A stretch of DNA of 64,000 nt from Pandoraea norimbergensis. GTDB taxonomy: Bacteria > Pseudomonadota > Gammaproteobacteria > Burkholderiales > Burkholderiaceae. Positions 21,101 through 30,168 of the stretch are shown in pieces. Each line of letters opens with the position of its first letter. Position 1 is the stretch's first letter. Made by a program: the position numbers and the translations under genes. The DNA lies in the NCBI RefSeq assembly GCF_001465545.3, contig NZ_CP013480.3, forward strand, positions 4,898,001 through 4,962,000, written 5' to 3'. The notes beneath the pieces were generated by a model that was given only the letters and a program-made list of their open reading frames with translations, did not search any database and was not told the DNA's origin.

Positions 21101-21501
21101 TATTGGTCGTAAATGTGCGCCAGCCGGTCGGCCAGCTCAAAGCGCATGACGTCGTCCGCCTCGGACAAATAGCCTGCCAGCCGGGGCGACGCCTTCACCC
21201 ACGGCTGGGCGAGACACTGGTAAAGCGGCCAGACGAGCCGGTCGGGCGCGAAGGGCGAACTCTCGGGCACCGTCAGCAGCTTGCCCGCCATGTCCCACAG
21301 CCATTGCGCCAGATAGGCCAGCCGAACGTTGGCGCACACGCCGAACACGTCGGCGTAGTCCAGTTCGAGCCGGCGGCGCACCGCCACACTTGGCACGACG
21401 ATGGTTTCCGAATGCATCGGGTCACCCGGCGCCTGTGCGAGATCGCGCAGCAGGGCAGCTTCGAGCGTAGTGAACCGGTTCGAGAAGAATAAGTGGAGCA
21501 T
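18097..21501 (-). CDS. recC: Exodeoxyribonuclease V gamma subunit RecC
   Basis: 1134 residues from ATG 21501 (MLHLFFSNRFTTLEAAL, the classic RecC start). RecC is a catalytically dead helicase/nuclease homologue that scaffolds the complex and reads the Chi sequence. Family hallmarks seen: QWLWDMAGKLL region, LRPDDVLITVPDLGKAAPLIDAVFG, YLVTGLPPTRTNPVARAF, LPYRVVCMLGMDDGVLPGRVRADEFDLM, and QDRFLMTYTGRSVRDN. First gene of the recC-recB-recD operon, with a 4-bp overlap into recB. The ribosome site upstream (aggtcgcc) is weak. Confidence 0.93.
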   Translation of the reverse strand: MLHLFFSNRFTTLEAALLRDLAQAPGDPMHSETIVVPSVAVRRRLELDYADVFGVCANVRLAYLAQWLWDMAGKLLTVPESSPFAPDRLVWPLYQCLAQPWVKASPRLAGYLSEADDVMRFELADRLAHIYDQYLTYRPNWLERWQTGDTIPTHGAAGWGDVQRDDEAWQSELWRRALQHLDIRERHPTLRAIDQIEQLTPQTLPSGWPARVSVFALSSMPPLSMVMLKAMSRLIDVHLYVLNPCESYWFDIVPPSRLSYLKRRDGTAHREVGHPLLAEWGRQTQSHIDALYADLAQQAVEDRALFQPNTAPTLLAALQNGILTLDDGRYGAPDGVGADGSVEVHVCHSLARQIEVLHDRLLACFDEIPDLRPDDVLITVPDLGKAAPLIDAVFGTATPRIPYLVTGLPPTRTNPVARAFASILALPQLRVAASDLVELARTEAVAQRYDLGGNVLDSIQNWLHAAGARRGWRGDALLRLEAQGAQAKASDVANGTPALERHTLGDAMMRLFLGYALPDDALPVDDWLPIGGIEGGRAELLGELARLIDDLDATAVALQTERTGLAWRDQLLAMLEQFFSDDARFADDVAEVRMAIEQIGSAIADGAPAVQVPVEVVARVLADALDDPTRGGVPSGRVTFAAIPSLRSLPYRVVCMLGMDDGVLPGRVRADEFDLMRVLPQRGDRQRRDDERNLFLDLLLCAQDRFLMTYTGRSVRDNAPLPPSTAVDELLDFTGQLLAPASQGFHVDDQREARERLVVLHPLQPFSPAYFDGQHASLYSYDVSNGEAARQLAAQLAAPVPETEATPFVSEALPAVAQTHLTLDDLLRFWRHPGRAWSRDRLGLSLGDVLTEVEDDEPFVLDWAGRDALAARLLPRLLREDGGDARTRTDAIERIALVSHELPGGATGAVWRRRELGGLRALASQVREAQAEGTQEILTMLPLAPALPATWQQATQAEWHGDATLSAPCLLQGRLAPVSRYGLVMYRYGSMRPSDLLAAWLSHLALCAHLQQPAHAGLDIAARTLWYGEDETFALRPVADAATLLGELVALYRLGQTRPLPFFARSAWKLASTGKRSDAESQWEGSAFARGDADDPYTRLVWRGVEDPLAAPFDLLANTVFGPLVAHLELVEGA

Positions 21502-21823
21502 GCGGGCGTGGCGACCTGATGGGACGGAAGGCTTAAGGGCCGGGGGTGATAAAGCAATGACCAAGGATCAAGGATCAAAGGCCAAAGCGACCAAGGAAAC
21601 CCACGGCTGAGCGACTGTTCGCAAGCATAACAAAAGGGCCGCGCCGAGGCCCATCGGAGCCATCCGAAAAGCCGGACCTGTCGGGGTCACAGCACAGCCG
21701 GGCAGGTCGTGTAACCGGCAGTATCCCCTCTTCGCGCTACGCGGGCGTTGGGCTAGACTCCTGTCTGCGCCGCGCGCTACCCGCGCACGGCCGGCTTTGC
21801 AGCGGAACCCTCGCACCCGACGC
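21502..21823. other. Divergent intergenic region recC / FUSC protein
   Basis: 322 bp shared by two divergent genes. Near 21556-21585 there are short imperfect direct repeats of ccaaggatcaa/aggatcaaaggcc. No gene, RNA or clear operator was recognised. Confidence 0.4.
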
Positions 21824-24046
21824 ATGGACTACCAGACCGATATCAAGAAGTTCTTATATAGCCACTATTTTTTCACCGGCACCCGGCAGGCAGTGGGTGT
21901 CGTCTTGCCCGCGCTCGTGCTGTTCTGGGGGCTCGATCAGCACCTGCTCGGCATCGAGGTCGCCTCCGGGGCGTTGTGCGCCAGCGTCGTCGACATCAAC
22001 GGCCCCCTGCGTCACAAGCACACCGAACTGCTGAGTTGCACGCTGCTCGGCGCGCTGACGGTATTGATTACCGGCATGGCGACCGCCGCCCAGCCGTGGC
22101 AGCTCTGGCTCACCACGCTGATTCTCACGTTCGGCCTGTCGATGCTCGTGGTCTATGGCTTTCGCGCCTCGCTGGTGAGTTTTGCCTGTCTGATGATGAT
22201 GGTGCTCAACGTCGAGGCCGATCTCACCCGGCATCAGGCCGTGCTCGACGCCGGGGCCGTGTTGATCGGCGGGCTCTGGTACACCTATTTCAGTCTGGTG
22301 GTGTGCCGTGTCTGGTGGTTTCGCATCGAACAGCAAACACTCGCCGAGTGTTTTTTCGTCACGGCGCAGTATCTCGAAGCCAAGGCGGCGTTCTACGACT
22401 CGTCGACCGATATCGACGATTGCTACCGCAAGTTGATCGCCGCACAGGTCAATGTGGTCGAGAAGCAGCAGGCCGCGCGCGAGATCATTCTGCGCAACCT
22501 GCCCCGGCTGCGCATCGGCAAGCTGGAACCCCGCCGCACGATGCTGTTCAATCTGTTCATCAACATCGTCGACCTGCACGAGGTCGTGGTGTCGGTGCAC
22601 ACCGACTACCCGATGCTGCGCCGCGAGTTCGCCAATGAAGACGTGCTCGTGTTCTTCCGCGACATGATTCGCAAGATCGCCGTCGAGGTCGATGCCATCG
22701 GCTACGCCATTGCCACCAACGAGCCGTCACGGGCGCAGCGCAGCTGGCGCGCGGAATTTCGTGCCATTGAGTACGAAATCGAACTGATGCGAAAACAGCA
22801 GTTGCCGCAGCGCGCGCCCGAGGCCTATCAGGCCGTGACCAGCACTTTCCGCCGGGTGTGGAGCGCCACGCGGGTGCTCGAACGCATGCATCGCAACACG
22901 AATATCGCCACGGCCGCCTCCGCCACGGAGATGCAGATCGATCAGGCGCTGTTGCGGTTCACCTCGCGGCAGAGCTTCTCGCCCAAGCTGCTGCGCAAGA
23001 ACCTCACGTTCTCGTCACCGAGTTTTCGCCACGCGCTACGGGTGACGATCGCCATCACGGCTGGGCTCATCATCTGCGAGAACTGGTCACTGCTTGCGGG
23101 CCAGGCGCACAGTTACTGGGTACTGCTCACGATCATCGTGATCTTGAAGCCCGGCTTCAGCCTGACGAAGCAGAAAAACGCCCAGCGTCTCACCGGCACG
23201 CTCGTGGGGTGCGTGAGCGTGCTCGTCATCCTGTCGTTTGTGCACAAGCCGTGGGTGCTGTTCGCACTGATGTTCTTCTGCATGGTGATGGGCAACAGTC
23301 TTTCGCTCTTCAACTACGGCTTGTCCGTGGTGTTCATGTCGTCGTATGTGCTGCTGCTGTTCCACTTTCTGCTGCCGGGTTCGTTGTCGGTGGTGGGCGA
23401 GCGCGCCATCGACACGTTGATCGGTTCGGGCGTCGCGCTGGTGTGCTCCTACTTGTTCCCCTACTGGGAATACCGCCTGATGGGGCCGCTGATCCGGCAG
23501 GCCGTGCAATCGACCCGTGCCTATCTCGAGTCGTGCGCCGGTCGCGAAGGCAAGCGCGACGATCTTGCCTATCGCATGGCACGCAAGGACATGCACATCG
23601 CGTTCGGGAATTTTGGGGCGGCCTTCAAGCGGATGATGCTTGAGCCCAAGTCGAAGCAGGTGTCCGTGGGCGAGCTTAACGACCTGCTGGTGCAGAACCA
23701 TGTGATGGCGTCGTACATCACTGGCATGTCGGATGTGTTGCCGCGTCAGATTGCCGCCGACAAGAGTGGCGAACTGGGGCAAGTCGTGTCGGCCATCAGC
23801 GACTTGCTGTCGCAAGCGGTGGCAGCCCCGGCCGCGTCAGTGCCGACCGACGCGCAGGCCGCCAGCGAGGCCATGCGTGACTACACGCGGCGTCTCGACG
23901 CGCTCGTCGTTGCGCAGGAGCAGCAGCCCGACGCGCCCGACGCCAATGTGCAGGAACTCAAGCAGGTGGTGCATCAACTGAAGCAAATGCTCCGCGCGGG
24001 CGAGCTGATTCTGCGCGATATGCGAGGAATCCGCCTGCCCGCGTGA
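21824..24046 (+). CDS. FUSC-family (YccS/aromatic-acid exporter-like) inner-membrane protein
   Basis: 740 residues from ATG 21824; the alternative start 27 bases earlier has no better ribosome site. The layout is that of the YccS/FUSC family: an N-terminal membrane block (~residues 20-165, about six hydrophobic segments), a cytoplasmic helical block (~170-380, including VNVVEKQQAAREIILRNLPRLRIGKLEPRRTMLFNL), a second membrane block (~390-540; VTIAITAGLIICENWSLLAGQAHSYWVLLTIIVILKPGFS with the conserved KPGFSLTKQKNAQRLTGTLVG), and a cytoplasmic tail. Relatives such as AaeB export aromatic acids or fusaric acid. With no membrane-fusion partner nearby, substrate and role are open. Confidence 0.85.
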   Translation: MDYQTDIKKFLYSHYFFTGTRQAVGVVLPALVLFWGLDQHLLGIEVASGALCASVVDINGPLRHKHTELLSCTLLGALTVLITGMATAAQPWQLWLTTLILTFGLSMLVVYGFRASLVSFACLMMMVLNVEADLTRHQAVLDAGAVLIGGLWYTYFSLVVCRVWWFRIEQQTLAECFFVTAQYLEAKAAFYDSSTDIDDCYRKLIAAQVNVVEKQQAAREIILRNLPRLRIGKLEPRRTMLFNLFINIVDLHEVVVSVHTDYPMLRREFANEDVLVFFRDMIRKIAVEVDAIGYAIATNEPSRAQRSWRAEFRAIEYEIELMRKQQLPQRAPEAYQAVTSTFRRVWSATRVLERMHRNTNIATAASATEMQIDQALLRFTSRQSFSPKLLRKNLTFSSPSFRHALRVTIAITAGLIICENWSLLAGQAHSYWVLLTIIVILKPGFSLTKQKNAQRLTGTLVGCVSVLVILSFVHKPWVLFALMFFCMVMGNSLSLFNYGLSVVFMSSYVLLLFHFLLPGSLSVVGERAIDTLIGSGVALVCSYLFPYWEYRLMGPLIRQAVQSTRAYLESCAGREGKRDDLAYRMARKDMHIAFGNFGAAFKRMMLEPKSKQVSVGELNDLLVQNHVMASYITGMSDVLPRQIAADKSGELGQVVSAISDLLSQAVAAPAASVPTDAQAASEAMRDYTRRLDALVVAQEQQPDAPDANVQELKQVVHQLKQMLRAGELILRDMRGIRLPA

Positions 24047-24106
24047 GCCTGAAGGGTGGTGTGTGGGGGGCACGGGAAGCATGACGCGTGAAGTTTTAGA
24101 TGTGAG

Positions 24107-24126
24107 CCGGCATCAGGTGATGCCGG
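24107..24126. terminator. Hairpin between convergent FUSC and response-regulator genes
   Basis: A 9-bp perfect stem with a 2-base centre overlaps the last codons of the minus-strand response regulator, 60 bp past the FUSC stop. No T run follows on either strand, so terminator function is uncertain. Confidence 0.35.
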
Positions 24127-24751
24127 TGCGCGTGGCGTAGTGATAGAGATCGACGTCACGATCGAGCCCGAGCTTGCGCATCGCGTTGGTCTTCTGTGAA
24201 CTGACGGTCTTGACGCTGCGGCTCAGCTTGAAGGCAATTTCGCTGATCGTGAGCCCCGAAACGAAGAGCCGCACCACCTCCACCTCACGCCCCGAGAGTT
24301 TCGAAGCATCGGCTTCGGCATCGTCGGCGACCGAGTCGTGCAATCGCGTGGCCAACCCGGCAGGAATGTAGCGGCTGCCGTCGGCCACCACGCACACGAT
24401 GTCGGCAATGGAACTCTGCTCGTCGAGTTTCGAGAGGATCGAGTGCACCCCCAGCTTGAGCATACCGCGCAGAATCGCCAGATTCTCCAGCATCGTGACG
24501 ACGATGATCTTGATGGTAGGGAAGTACCGACGAACATAGCCGATGAGAAATAGCCCGTCTTTGAAGTGACCGCCGGGCATCGAAAAATCGGTCACGAGAA
24601 TGTCGCACGGCGACTTGGCTAACAGGCTGACCAGCTCCGACGAGTTGGCCGCCTCCCCGACCAGTTGAATCATCTCCCGCTCTTCCAGCAAACGGCGAAT
24701 TCCGTAACGCACAATCGGATGGTCATCTGCGACCACGACATTGATTGTCAT
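24113..24751 (-). CDS. Orphan NarL/LuxR-type response regulator
   Basis: 212 residues. Receiver domain 1-125 with acidic pocket D9-D10, phospho-acceptor D55 (ILVTDFSMPG) and a Thr/Ser switch (VVTML). A LuxR-type HTH spans ~148-208 (LSGREVEVVRLFVSGLTISEIAFKLSRSVKTVSSQKTNAMRKLGL). The insertion GGHFKDG after the phospho-acceptor and IPAGLATRL are features of the RcsB/BvgA-like group. No kinase lies beside it, so it is an orphan or receives phosphate from a distant hybrid kinase. A strong ribosome site (ggagggggc) precedes the ATG. Confidence 0.9.
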   Translation of the reverse strand: MTINVVVADDHPIVRYGIRRLLEEREMIQLVGEAANSSELVSLLAKSPCDILVTDFSMPGGHFKDGLFLIGYVRRYFPTIKIIVVTMLENLAILRGMLKLGVHSILSKLDEQSSIADIVCVVADGSRYIPAGLATRLHDSVADDAEADASKLSGREVEVVRLFVSGLTISEIAFKLSRSVKTVSSQKTNAMRKLGLDRDVDLYHYATRTGIT

Positions 24752-25212
24752 CGCTGCCCCCTCCTTTGTTCATCATCTGGCAGAACTGCCGTGGCAGCAC
24801 GGCGCTTCGTGCCTGCCATCGCAGCGAAGTGGGAACATTCTGGCAAAACGATTCGGCCCTCCTCGCTGGGAGATCACCCATAGACAATTCACTCGGGCAC
24901 CCTTGCTACGCACTGTGGTCAACGCGCGAGACGCCCGGCCACTGCCTCATAGCGAGGTAACTTCATGCGAAAGGCTTGAACGCGCTCGCTTGAACGTGAA
25001 ATCCCTCACGCCCGTCGCCGCCACCTTTGTGCTACTCGCGTCACACCGGCTCGGACAATTCGTAGCAGCGGCTTCCATGATTCCGAGAGCGAAGTTCGGA
25101 AATAGCTCAAACACCAACTCGCCAATCGGTGATCGGCCCCCGCAGATGCTCGGAAACGGCGCAATCAGCGGTGCCCGCACATGACGGTACGTGGCAGCGC
25201 GCTGGAATGAAA
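24752..25212. other. Intergenic region, no gene recognised
   Basis: About 460 bp between the response regulator (leftward) and the efflux operon end. Short open frames lack ribosome sites and recognisable protein sequence. It should hold the promoter of the response regulator; nothing else was identified. Confidence 0.4.
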
Positions 25213-25235
25213 AACGCCGCGCTAGGCGCGGCGTT
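25208..25235 (-). terminator. Intrinsic terminator of the mdtABC-channel operon
   Basis: Perfect 10-bp GC-rich stem (25213-25222 with 25226-25235) with a 3-base loop; on the minus strand it is followed by five T. It lies 22 bases past the stop of the outer-membrane channel gene, the last gene of the operon. Confidence 0.92.
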
Positions 25236-25256
25236 CAACGATGGCATCGGTACGAA

Positions 25257-26846
25257 TCAGCCGGCTGACGCGCCGGAAGCCACACCGGGTGCGCCCGGTG
25301 CCACTGGTGCCACTGGTGCGTCGGGCGTATCCGTGGCAGCCGGTCCGCCGTCCTCAGGTGGCAAACCGTGCCAGCCGCCGCCCAGCGCCGTCACCAGCAG
25401 CACGTTGGCCGTGAACTGCCGCCCGAGAATCGTCAGCGACGTACGTTCCGTGCTGTACGCAGTGGCTTGCGCAGTCAACACGTTCTGGAAGCTGACGGTG
25501 CCCGCCTTGTACTGATTCAGGATGAGTTGTGCCGCCTCGCGCGACGACTGTACGGCCTGCGTCTGCACGGTCGCCTCGCGGCCCAGATAGTTCAAGGCCG
25601 CCAGATTGTCTTCGACCGACTGGAACGCCGTGAGCACCGTTTGACGATAAGTCGCCACCTGCGCGTCGTACGCCGCGATGGCCGCGTCGGTTTGTGCGCG
25701 GCGCAGACCGCCGTCGAACAGCGTCGCCGCCAGTGCCGGCCCGACCGACCAGAAGCGGCTCGGCAGCGTCAGCCAGTTGGCAAAGCTGCTGCTCTGGAAA
25801 CCACCGGAAGCCGAGAGCGAGAGCGCGGGGAAGAACGCCGCTTTCGCCACGCCGATCTTCGCATTGGCCGAAGCCACTGCACGTTCGGCCGCAGCGATGT
25901 CCGGACGACGCTCCAGCAGTTGCGACGGCAACGCGCCCGGCACGCTCGGCAATGCCGCCCGCAACGGCGCCACCGTCAGCGAGAACGCCGCCGGCGCCTT
26001 GCCGACCAGCAGCGCGATGGCGTGCTCAAGCTGTGCCCGCGTGACTTCAATGTCTATCGCCGACGCCTGCGCCGACTGCAATTGCGTCTGCGCCTGAATC
26101 ACGTCGGAGCGCTGCGCCACGCCCACCGCGTATTGGTTCTGCGTGAGCTTGAGCGTCTGCTCGTAGGCCGCGACCGTCCGGTCGAGCAATGCCTTCTGGG
26201 CGTCGGTCACCCGCAGATCGAAGTAGTTCTGCGCCAGCAACGCTTGCGCCGACAGGCGCGCATTGGCCAGATCGGCGGCACTCGCTGCCGCGCTAGCATC
26301 GCCCGATTCGACCGAACGGCGCACGCTGCCCCAGATATCCGGCTCCCAGCTGGCCGTCCCCGACAGGCTGTAGCTGTTCGAAATGCCGCCCGCGCCCGAG
26401 CCGCTCACGGCCGTGTTGCTCACGCGCGAGCTGCTGCGCGTCAGGCTGGAATTGGCGCCGATCGTCGGGAAGAACGCCGAGCGGGCCTGCGAGGCCACTG
26501 CCAGTGCCTGACGGTAGTTGGCCTCGGCGACCTTGATGTTCTGGTTGTTGACCTCGACCTGCGCCATCAGGTCGTTCAGCACCGTGTCCTGATAGATCGT
26601 CCACCACTCGCCCTTGGCGGCGGCGTCGTTCGGCTCCGCCAGCTTCCAGTCGCCGGTTTCCTTGAAGGCGGCCGGGGTGTCCATCTCCGGGCGCACGTAG
26701 TCGGGCCCGACGGCGCACCCCGCCAGCCAGAGCACGGCGCTCGCGGCGAGAAACGCAGCCGTACGGCGCGTGCGCAACGATGCACCGGCTCGCCCCACAG
26801 CGGGGTGACGGGCAGTGTTGACTTGACGATTCAGGGTACGAGGCAT
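25257..26846 (-). CDS. RND efflux outer-membrane channel lipoprotein (NodT/OprM family)
   Basis: 529 residues from ATG 26846. The N-terminus ends in a lipobox (VLWLAGC, then AVGPDYVRPEM, the standard NodT opening), so the mature channel is lipid-anchored. Two OEP repeats follow: residues ~100-290 (GEWWTIYQDTVLNDLMAQVEVNNQNIKVAEANYRQAL) and ~300-480 (LRAALPSVPGALPSQLLERRPDIAAAERAV, a family hallmark). It is the exit duct of the MdtABC pump. The end (DAPVAPVAPGAPGVASGASAG) is a Pro/Ala/Gly repeat. The start is uncertain: the frame is open to an ATG at 27023 that overlaps the mdtC stop and would add a repetitive 59-residue leader. Confidence 0.9.
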   Translation of the reverse strand: MPRTLNRQVNTARHPAVGRAGASLRTRRTAAFLAASAVLWLAGCAVGPDYVRPEMDTPAAFKETGDWKLAEPNDAAAKGEWWTIYQDTVLNDLMAQVEVNNQNIKVAEANYRQALAVASQARSAFFPTIGANSSLTRSSSRVSNTAVSGSGAGGISNSYSLSGTASWEPDIWGSVRRSVESGDASAAASAADLANARLSAQALLAQNYFDLRVTDAQKALLDRTVAAYEQTLKLTQNQYAVGVAQRSDVIQAQTQLQSAQASAIDIEVTRAQLEHAIALLVGKAPAAFSLTVAPLRAALPSVPGALPSQLLERRPDIAAAERAVASANAKIGVAKAAFFPALSLSASGGFQSSSFANWLTLPSRFWSVGPALAATLFDGGLRRAQTDAAIAAYDAQVATYRQTVLTAFQSVEDNLAALNYLGREATVQTQAVQSSREAAQLILNQYKAGTVSFQNVLTAQATAYSTERTSLTILGRQFTANVLLVTALGGGWHGLPPEDGGPAATDTPDAPVAPVAPGAPGVASGASAG

Positions 26847-26944
26847 GGCACGGGTCGGCCCATCGGCCGAGACAGGAGAGTCAGATTCGGAAAAGATCGC
26901 GACGGCGGCACGCGCCATGGCCGGCATCGGCAGCCAGCAAAGCG

Positions 26945-27000
26945 AACCAAGCGGACGAAGTGAACGAAGTGGACGAAGCGGACGCAGCGAAAGCAGCGGT
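26945..27000. repeat. Imperfect 9-bp tandem repeat between mdtC and channel gene
   Basis: Six or so degenerate copies of a 9-bp unit of the form cgaagtgga / cgaagcgga run between about 26953 and 26990 on the plus strand. In the minus-strand reading frame they encode a Leu-Arg-Pro/Ser-Leu repeat in the possible leader of the channel gene. Copy number may vary by slippage. Confidence 0.55.
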
Positions 27001-27015
27001 CGATTGAAGCGGCGA

Positions 27016-30000
27016 TCAGCCATGGCCCACCTCCACGTCGCCGTGGCCGCGCGCACGCCAGCGCGCCCAGCGCAAGCGCACCCGGTCGAGATACAGGTAC
27101 ACCACCGGCGTCGTATAAAGCGTGAGCACCTGACTCACGAGCAGACCGCCGACGATCGAGATACCCAGCGGCTGGCGCAATTCTGCGCCATCGCCCGTCC
27201 CCAATGCGAGCGGAATGGCACCGAGCATGGCCGCCATCGTCGTCATCATGATCGGGCGGAAACGCAGCACGCAGGCATGGTAGATGGCATCGCGCGGCGC
27301 CATGTTCTGGCGCCGCTCAGCATCGAGCGCGAAGTCGATCATCATGATCGCGTTCTTCTTCACGATACCGATCAGCAGAATCACACCGATGAGCGCAATG
27401 ATGCTGAACTCCGTGTTGAAGAGCAGCAGCGCCAGCAATGCGCCTACGCCCGCCGAGGGCAGCGTCGACAGAATGGTGAGCGGGTGGATGTAGCTTTCAT
27501 AAAGCACGCCCAGCACGATATACACGGTGAGCAACGCCGTCAGAATCAGGAACGGCTGCGACGACAGCGCCGACTGGAACGCCTGCGCCGTGCCCTGAAA
27601 ACTGCCATGCACCGACGTCGGCATGCCCAGACGCGCCACCGCATCGTTGACCGCGGCCTGCCCCTGCGAGAGCGACACGCCCGGCGGCAGGTTGAACGAG
27701 ATCGTGCTCGCGGCAAACTGCCCTTGGTGCGAAACCCCCAGCGCCGTATTCGTCGGCCGATATTTCGCAAACGACGACAGTGGCACTTGCGCACCCGCAG
27801 AGGTCACCACGTAGATGTCTTTCAGCGACTCGGGGCTCTGCCACCACTGCGGGGCGACTTCCATCACCACTTTGTACTGATTGAGCGGGTTGTAGATGGT
27901 CGACACCTGCCGCTGGCCGAACGCGTCGTTCAGCACGTTGTCGATCTGACTCATCGACAAGCCCAGCCGCGACGCCTGATCGCGATCGACGTCGAGCGTG
28001 GTTTGCAGCCCCTTGTCCTGCTGATCGGTGTTCACATCGGCCAGTATCGGCAGTCGCGAGAGCGCGTTACGCACCTTCGGCTCCCACTCGCGCAACTGCT
28101 GCAAGTCGTCGGCCTGCAACGTGTATTGATACTGCGCGTTGCTGGAGCGCCCGCCCACCCGGATGTCCTGCACCGATTGCAGATAGAGCTGCGCGCCCGG
28201 CTCCTTGGCCAGCTTGATCCGCAGACGCGCAATGATCTGGTCGGCCGAGAGCTTGCGCTCGGACAACGGCTTCAACGTGACGAACATCGAGCCGCCGTTG
28301 CGATTCGAGCCACCGGTAAAGCCGGTCACCGTCGCCACGGCCGGGTCGGCCTGCACGATCTTGATGAAGTCGGCGAGCTTCTTTTCCATCGCCTGGAACG
28401 AGATCGCCTGATCGGCCTGAATGAAGCCGATCATCCGGCCAGTGTCCTGCTGCGGGAAGAAACCCTTGGGCACCACCGTATAGAGCCAGACGTTCAGGAC
28501 GATGGTCGCGAACAGAATCCCCAGCATCAGCGGTCCGTGGCGCAACGCCCACGACAGCGACCGCTCGTACTCGCGCAACATGCCGTCGAACATGCGCTCG
28601 GTCCAGTTGCCCATGCGTGTCCAGATCGAGGGCCGGCGCGGCGGCTCGGTCGCGAGCGGGGCCGCGCCTTCGGGCACGCCCGGCGCCGCGCGCCCTTTGA
28701 GCAGACGCGCGCACATCATCGGTGTGGTCGTGAGCGACACCACCAGCGAGACCATGATGGCCGCCGAGAGCGTGACCGCAAACTCGCGGAACAGCCGCCC
28801 GACAATCCCACCCATGAGCAGCAGCGGGATGAACACGGCCACCAGCGAAATACTCATCGACAGCACCGTGAAGCCCACTTCGCGCGTGCCTTTGAGCGCT
28901 GCCGCGAAGGGACTCAGCCCTTCTTCAATATGCCGCGAGATGTTCTCAAGCACGACGATGGCGTCATCGACCACGAAGCCCGTCGCCACGGTCAGCGCCA
29001 TGAGCGAGAGATTGTCGAGGCTGAAGCCGCACAAATACATCACGCCAAACGTGCCGATCAGCGAGACCGGCACGGCCACGCTCGGAATCAGCGTCGCACG
29101 CCAGTTGCGCAGGAAGACGAACACCACCCCGATCACGAGCGCGATGGAGATCAGCAGCGTGCGCTCCACTTCGCGCAGCGACGCACGAATGGTCGGCGTG
29201 CGGTCCATCACCACGTCGAGATTGATCGCAGCGGGAATAGACGCACGCAGGTTCGGCAGAATCGCGTTGATGCCGTCGACCGTCTGGATGATGTTGGCAC
29301 CCGGCTGGGTCGTGATGATGAGCAGCACCGACGGCTTACCGTTGGCTGAGCCCGCGTTACGCAGATCCTGCACCGAGTCGACCACGTCCGCGATGTCGGA
29401 AAGCCGCACCGGCCGGCCGTTCTGATAACTGACGATGACGGGCAGATACTCCTTGGCCGTCTTCGCCTGATCGTTGGCCAGAATCTGCCAACGGCGGTCG
29501 CCATCTTCGAGCGCGCCCTTCGGCCGGTTGGCATTCACCGATTGAATCGCCGTGCGCACCGACTCGATAGGAATCTGATACTTGTTGAGCGCCGTCGGGT
29601 TGAGTTCGACACGCACCGCCGGCAGCGAACTGCCCCCCACGGTGACGTCGCCCACGCCTTCCAACTGCGAAATCTTTTGCGCGAGGATCGTCGACGCCGC
29701 GTCGTACATCTGCCCGCGCGTCAGGCTCTCGGACGTGAGCGCAATGATCATCACCGGCGCACTGGCCGGGTTCACCTTGCGGTACGTCGGGTTGCTCGGC
29801 AGACCGGTGGGCAGCAGGCTGCGGGCCGCGTTGATGGCCGCCTGCACGTCGCGCGCCGCACCGTTGATGTCGCGGCTCAGGTCGAATTGCAGCGTAATGC
29901 GCGCCGACCCGAGCGAACTGTTCGAGGTCATTTCGGTCACGCCGGCGATACGGCCAAGCGAGCGTTCGAGAGGCGTCGCCACGCTCGCCGCCATCGTCTC

Positions 30001-30168
30001 GGGGCTGGCGCCCGGCAGCGAGGCCGATACCGAGATGGTCGGAAAGTCGACCTGCGGCAGCGGCGACACCGGCAGCAGCCCGAAGGCGACAATGCCCGCG
30101 AGCGTAACGCCGATGGTCAGCAGGACAGTGGCGACCGAGCGCCGGATGAAGACAGACGACAGGTTCAT
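27016..30168 (-). CDS. mdtC: RND multidrug efflux permease, MdtC type
   Basis: 1050 residues, a full-length HAE-1 RND transporter with 12 predicted spans and two large periplasmic loops. It begins [17 protein letters not shown] and carries the TM4 proton-relay signature [16 protein letters not shown] (the two adjacent Asp). The sequence [26 protein letters not shown] marks the first porter loop. [12 protein letters not shown] is the TM10/TM11 motif. MdtB and MdtC form a B2C heterotrimer that pumps novobiocin, bile salts and other drugs, driven by protons. Its start overlaps the mdtB stop by 4 bp. Confidence 0.94.
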   Translation of the reverse strand: MNLSSVFIRRSVATVLLTIGVTLAGIVAFGLLPVSPLPQVDFPTISVSASLPGASPETMAASVATPLERSLGRIAGVTEMTSNSSLGSARITLQFDLSRDINGAARDVQAAINAARSLLPTGLPSNPTYRKVNPASAPVMIIALTSESLTRGQMYDAASTILAQKISQLEGVGDVTVGGSSLPAVRVELNPTALNKYQIPIESVRTAIQSVNANRPKGALEDGDRRWQILANDQAKTAKEYLPVIVSYQNGRPVRLSDIADVVDSVQDLRNAGSANGKPSVLLIITTQPGANIIQTVDGINAILPNLRASIPAAINLDVVMDRTPTIRASLREVERTLLISIALVIGVVFVFLRNWRATLIPSVAVPVSLIGTFGVMYLCGFSLDNLSLMALTVATGFVVDDAIVVLENISRHIEEGLSPFAAALKGTREVGFTVLSMSISLVAVFIPLLLMGGIVGRLFREFAVTLSAAIMVSLVVSLTTTPMMCARLLKGRAAPGVPEGAAPLATEPPRRPSIWTRMGNWTERMFDGMLREYERSLSWALRHGPLMLGILFATIVLNVWLYTVVPKGFFPQQDTGRMIGFIQADQAISFQAMEKKLADFIKIVQADPAVATVTGFTGGSNRNGGSMFVTLKPLSERKLSADQIIARLRIKLAKEPGAQLYLQSVQDIRVGGRSSNAQYQYTLQADDLQQLREWEPKVRNALSRLPILADVNTDQQDKGLQTTLDVDRDQASRLGLSMSQIDNVLNDAFGQRQVSTIYNPLNQYKVVMEVAPQWWQSPESLKDIYVVTSAGAQVPLSSFAKYRPTNTALGVSHQGQFAASTISFNLPPGVSLSQGQAAVNDAVARLGMPTSVHGSFQGTAQAFQSALSSQPFLILTALLTVYIVLGVLYESYIHPLTILSTLPSAGVGALLALLLFNTEFSIIALIGVILLIGIVKKNAIMMIDFALDAERRQNMAPRDAIYHACVLRFRPIMMTTMAAMLGAIPLALGTGDGAELRQPLGISIVGGLLVSQVLTLYTTPVVYLYLDRVRLRWARWRARGHGDVEVGHG

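Noticed and set aside
26845..29349. 834-residue open frame antisense to mdtC
   Set aside because: His/Arg-rich shadow frame without any domain.
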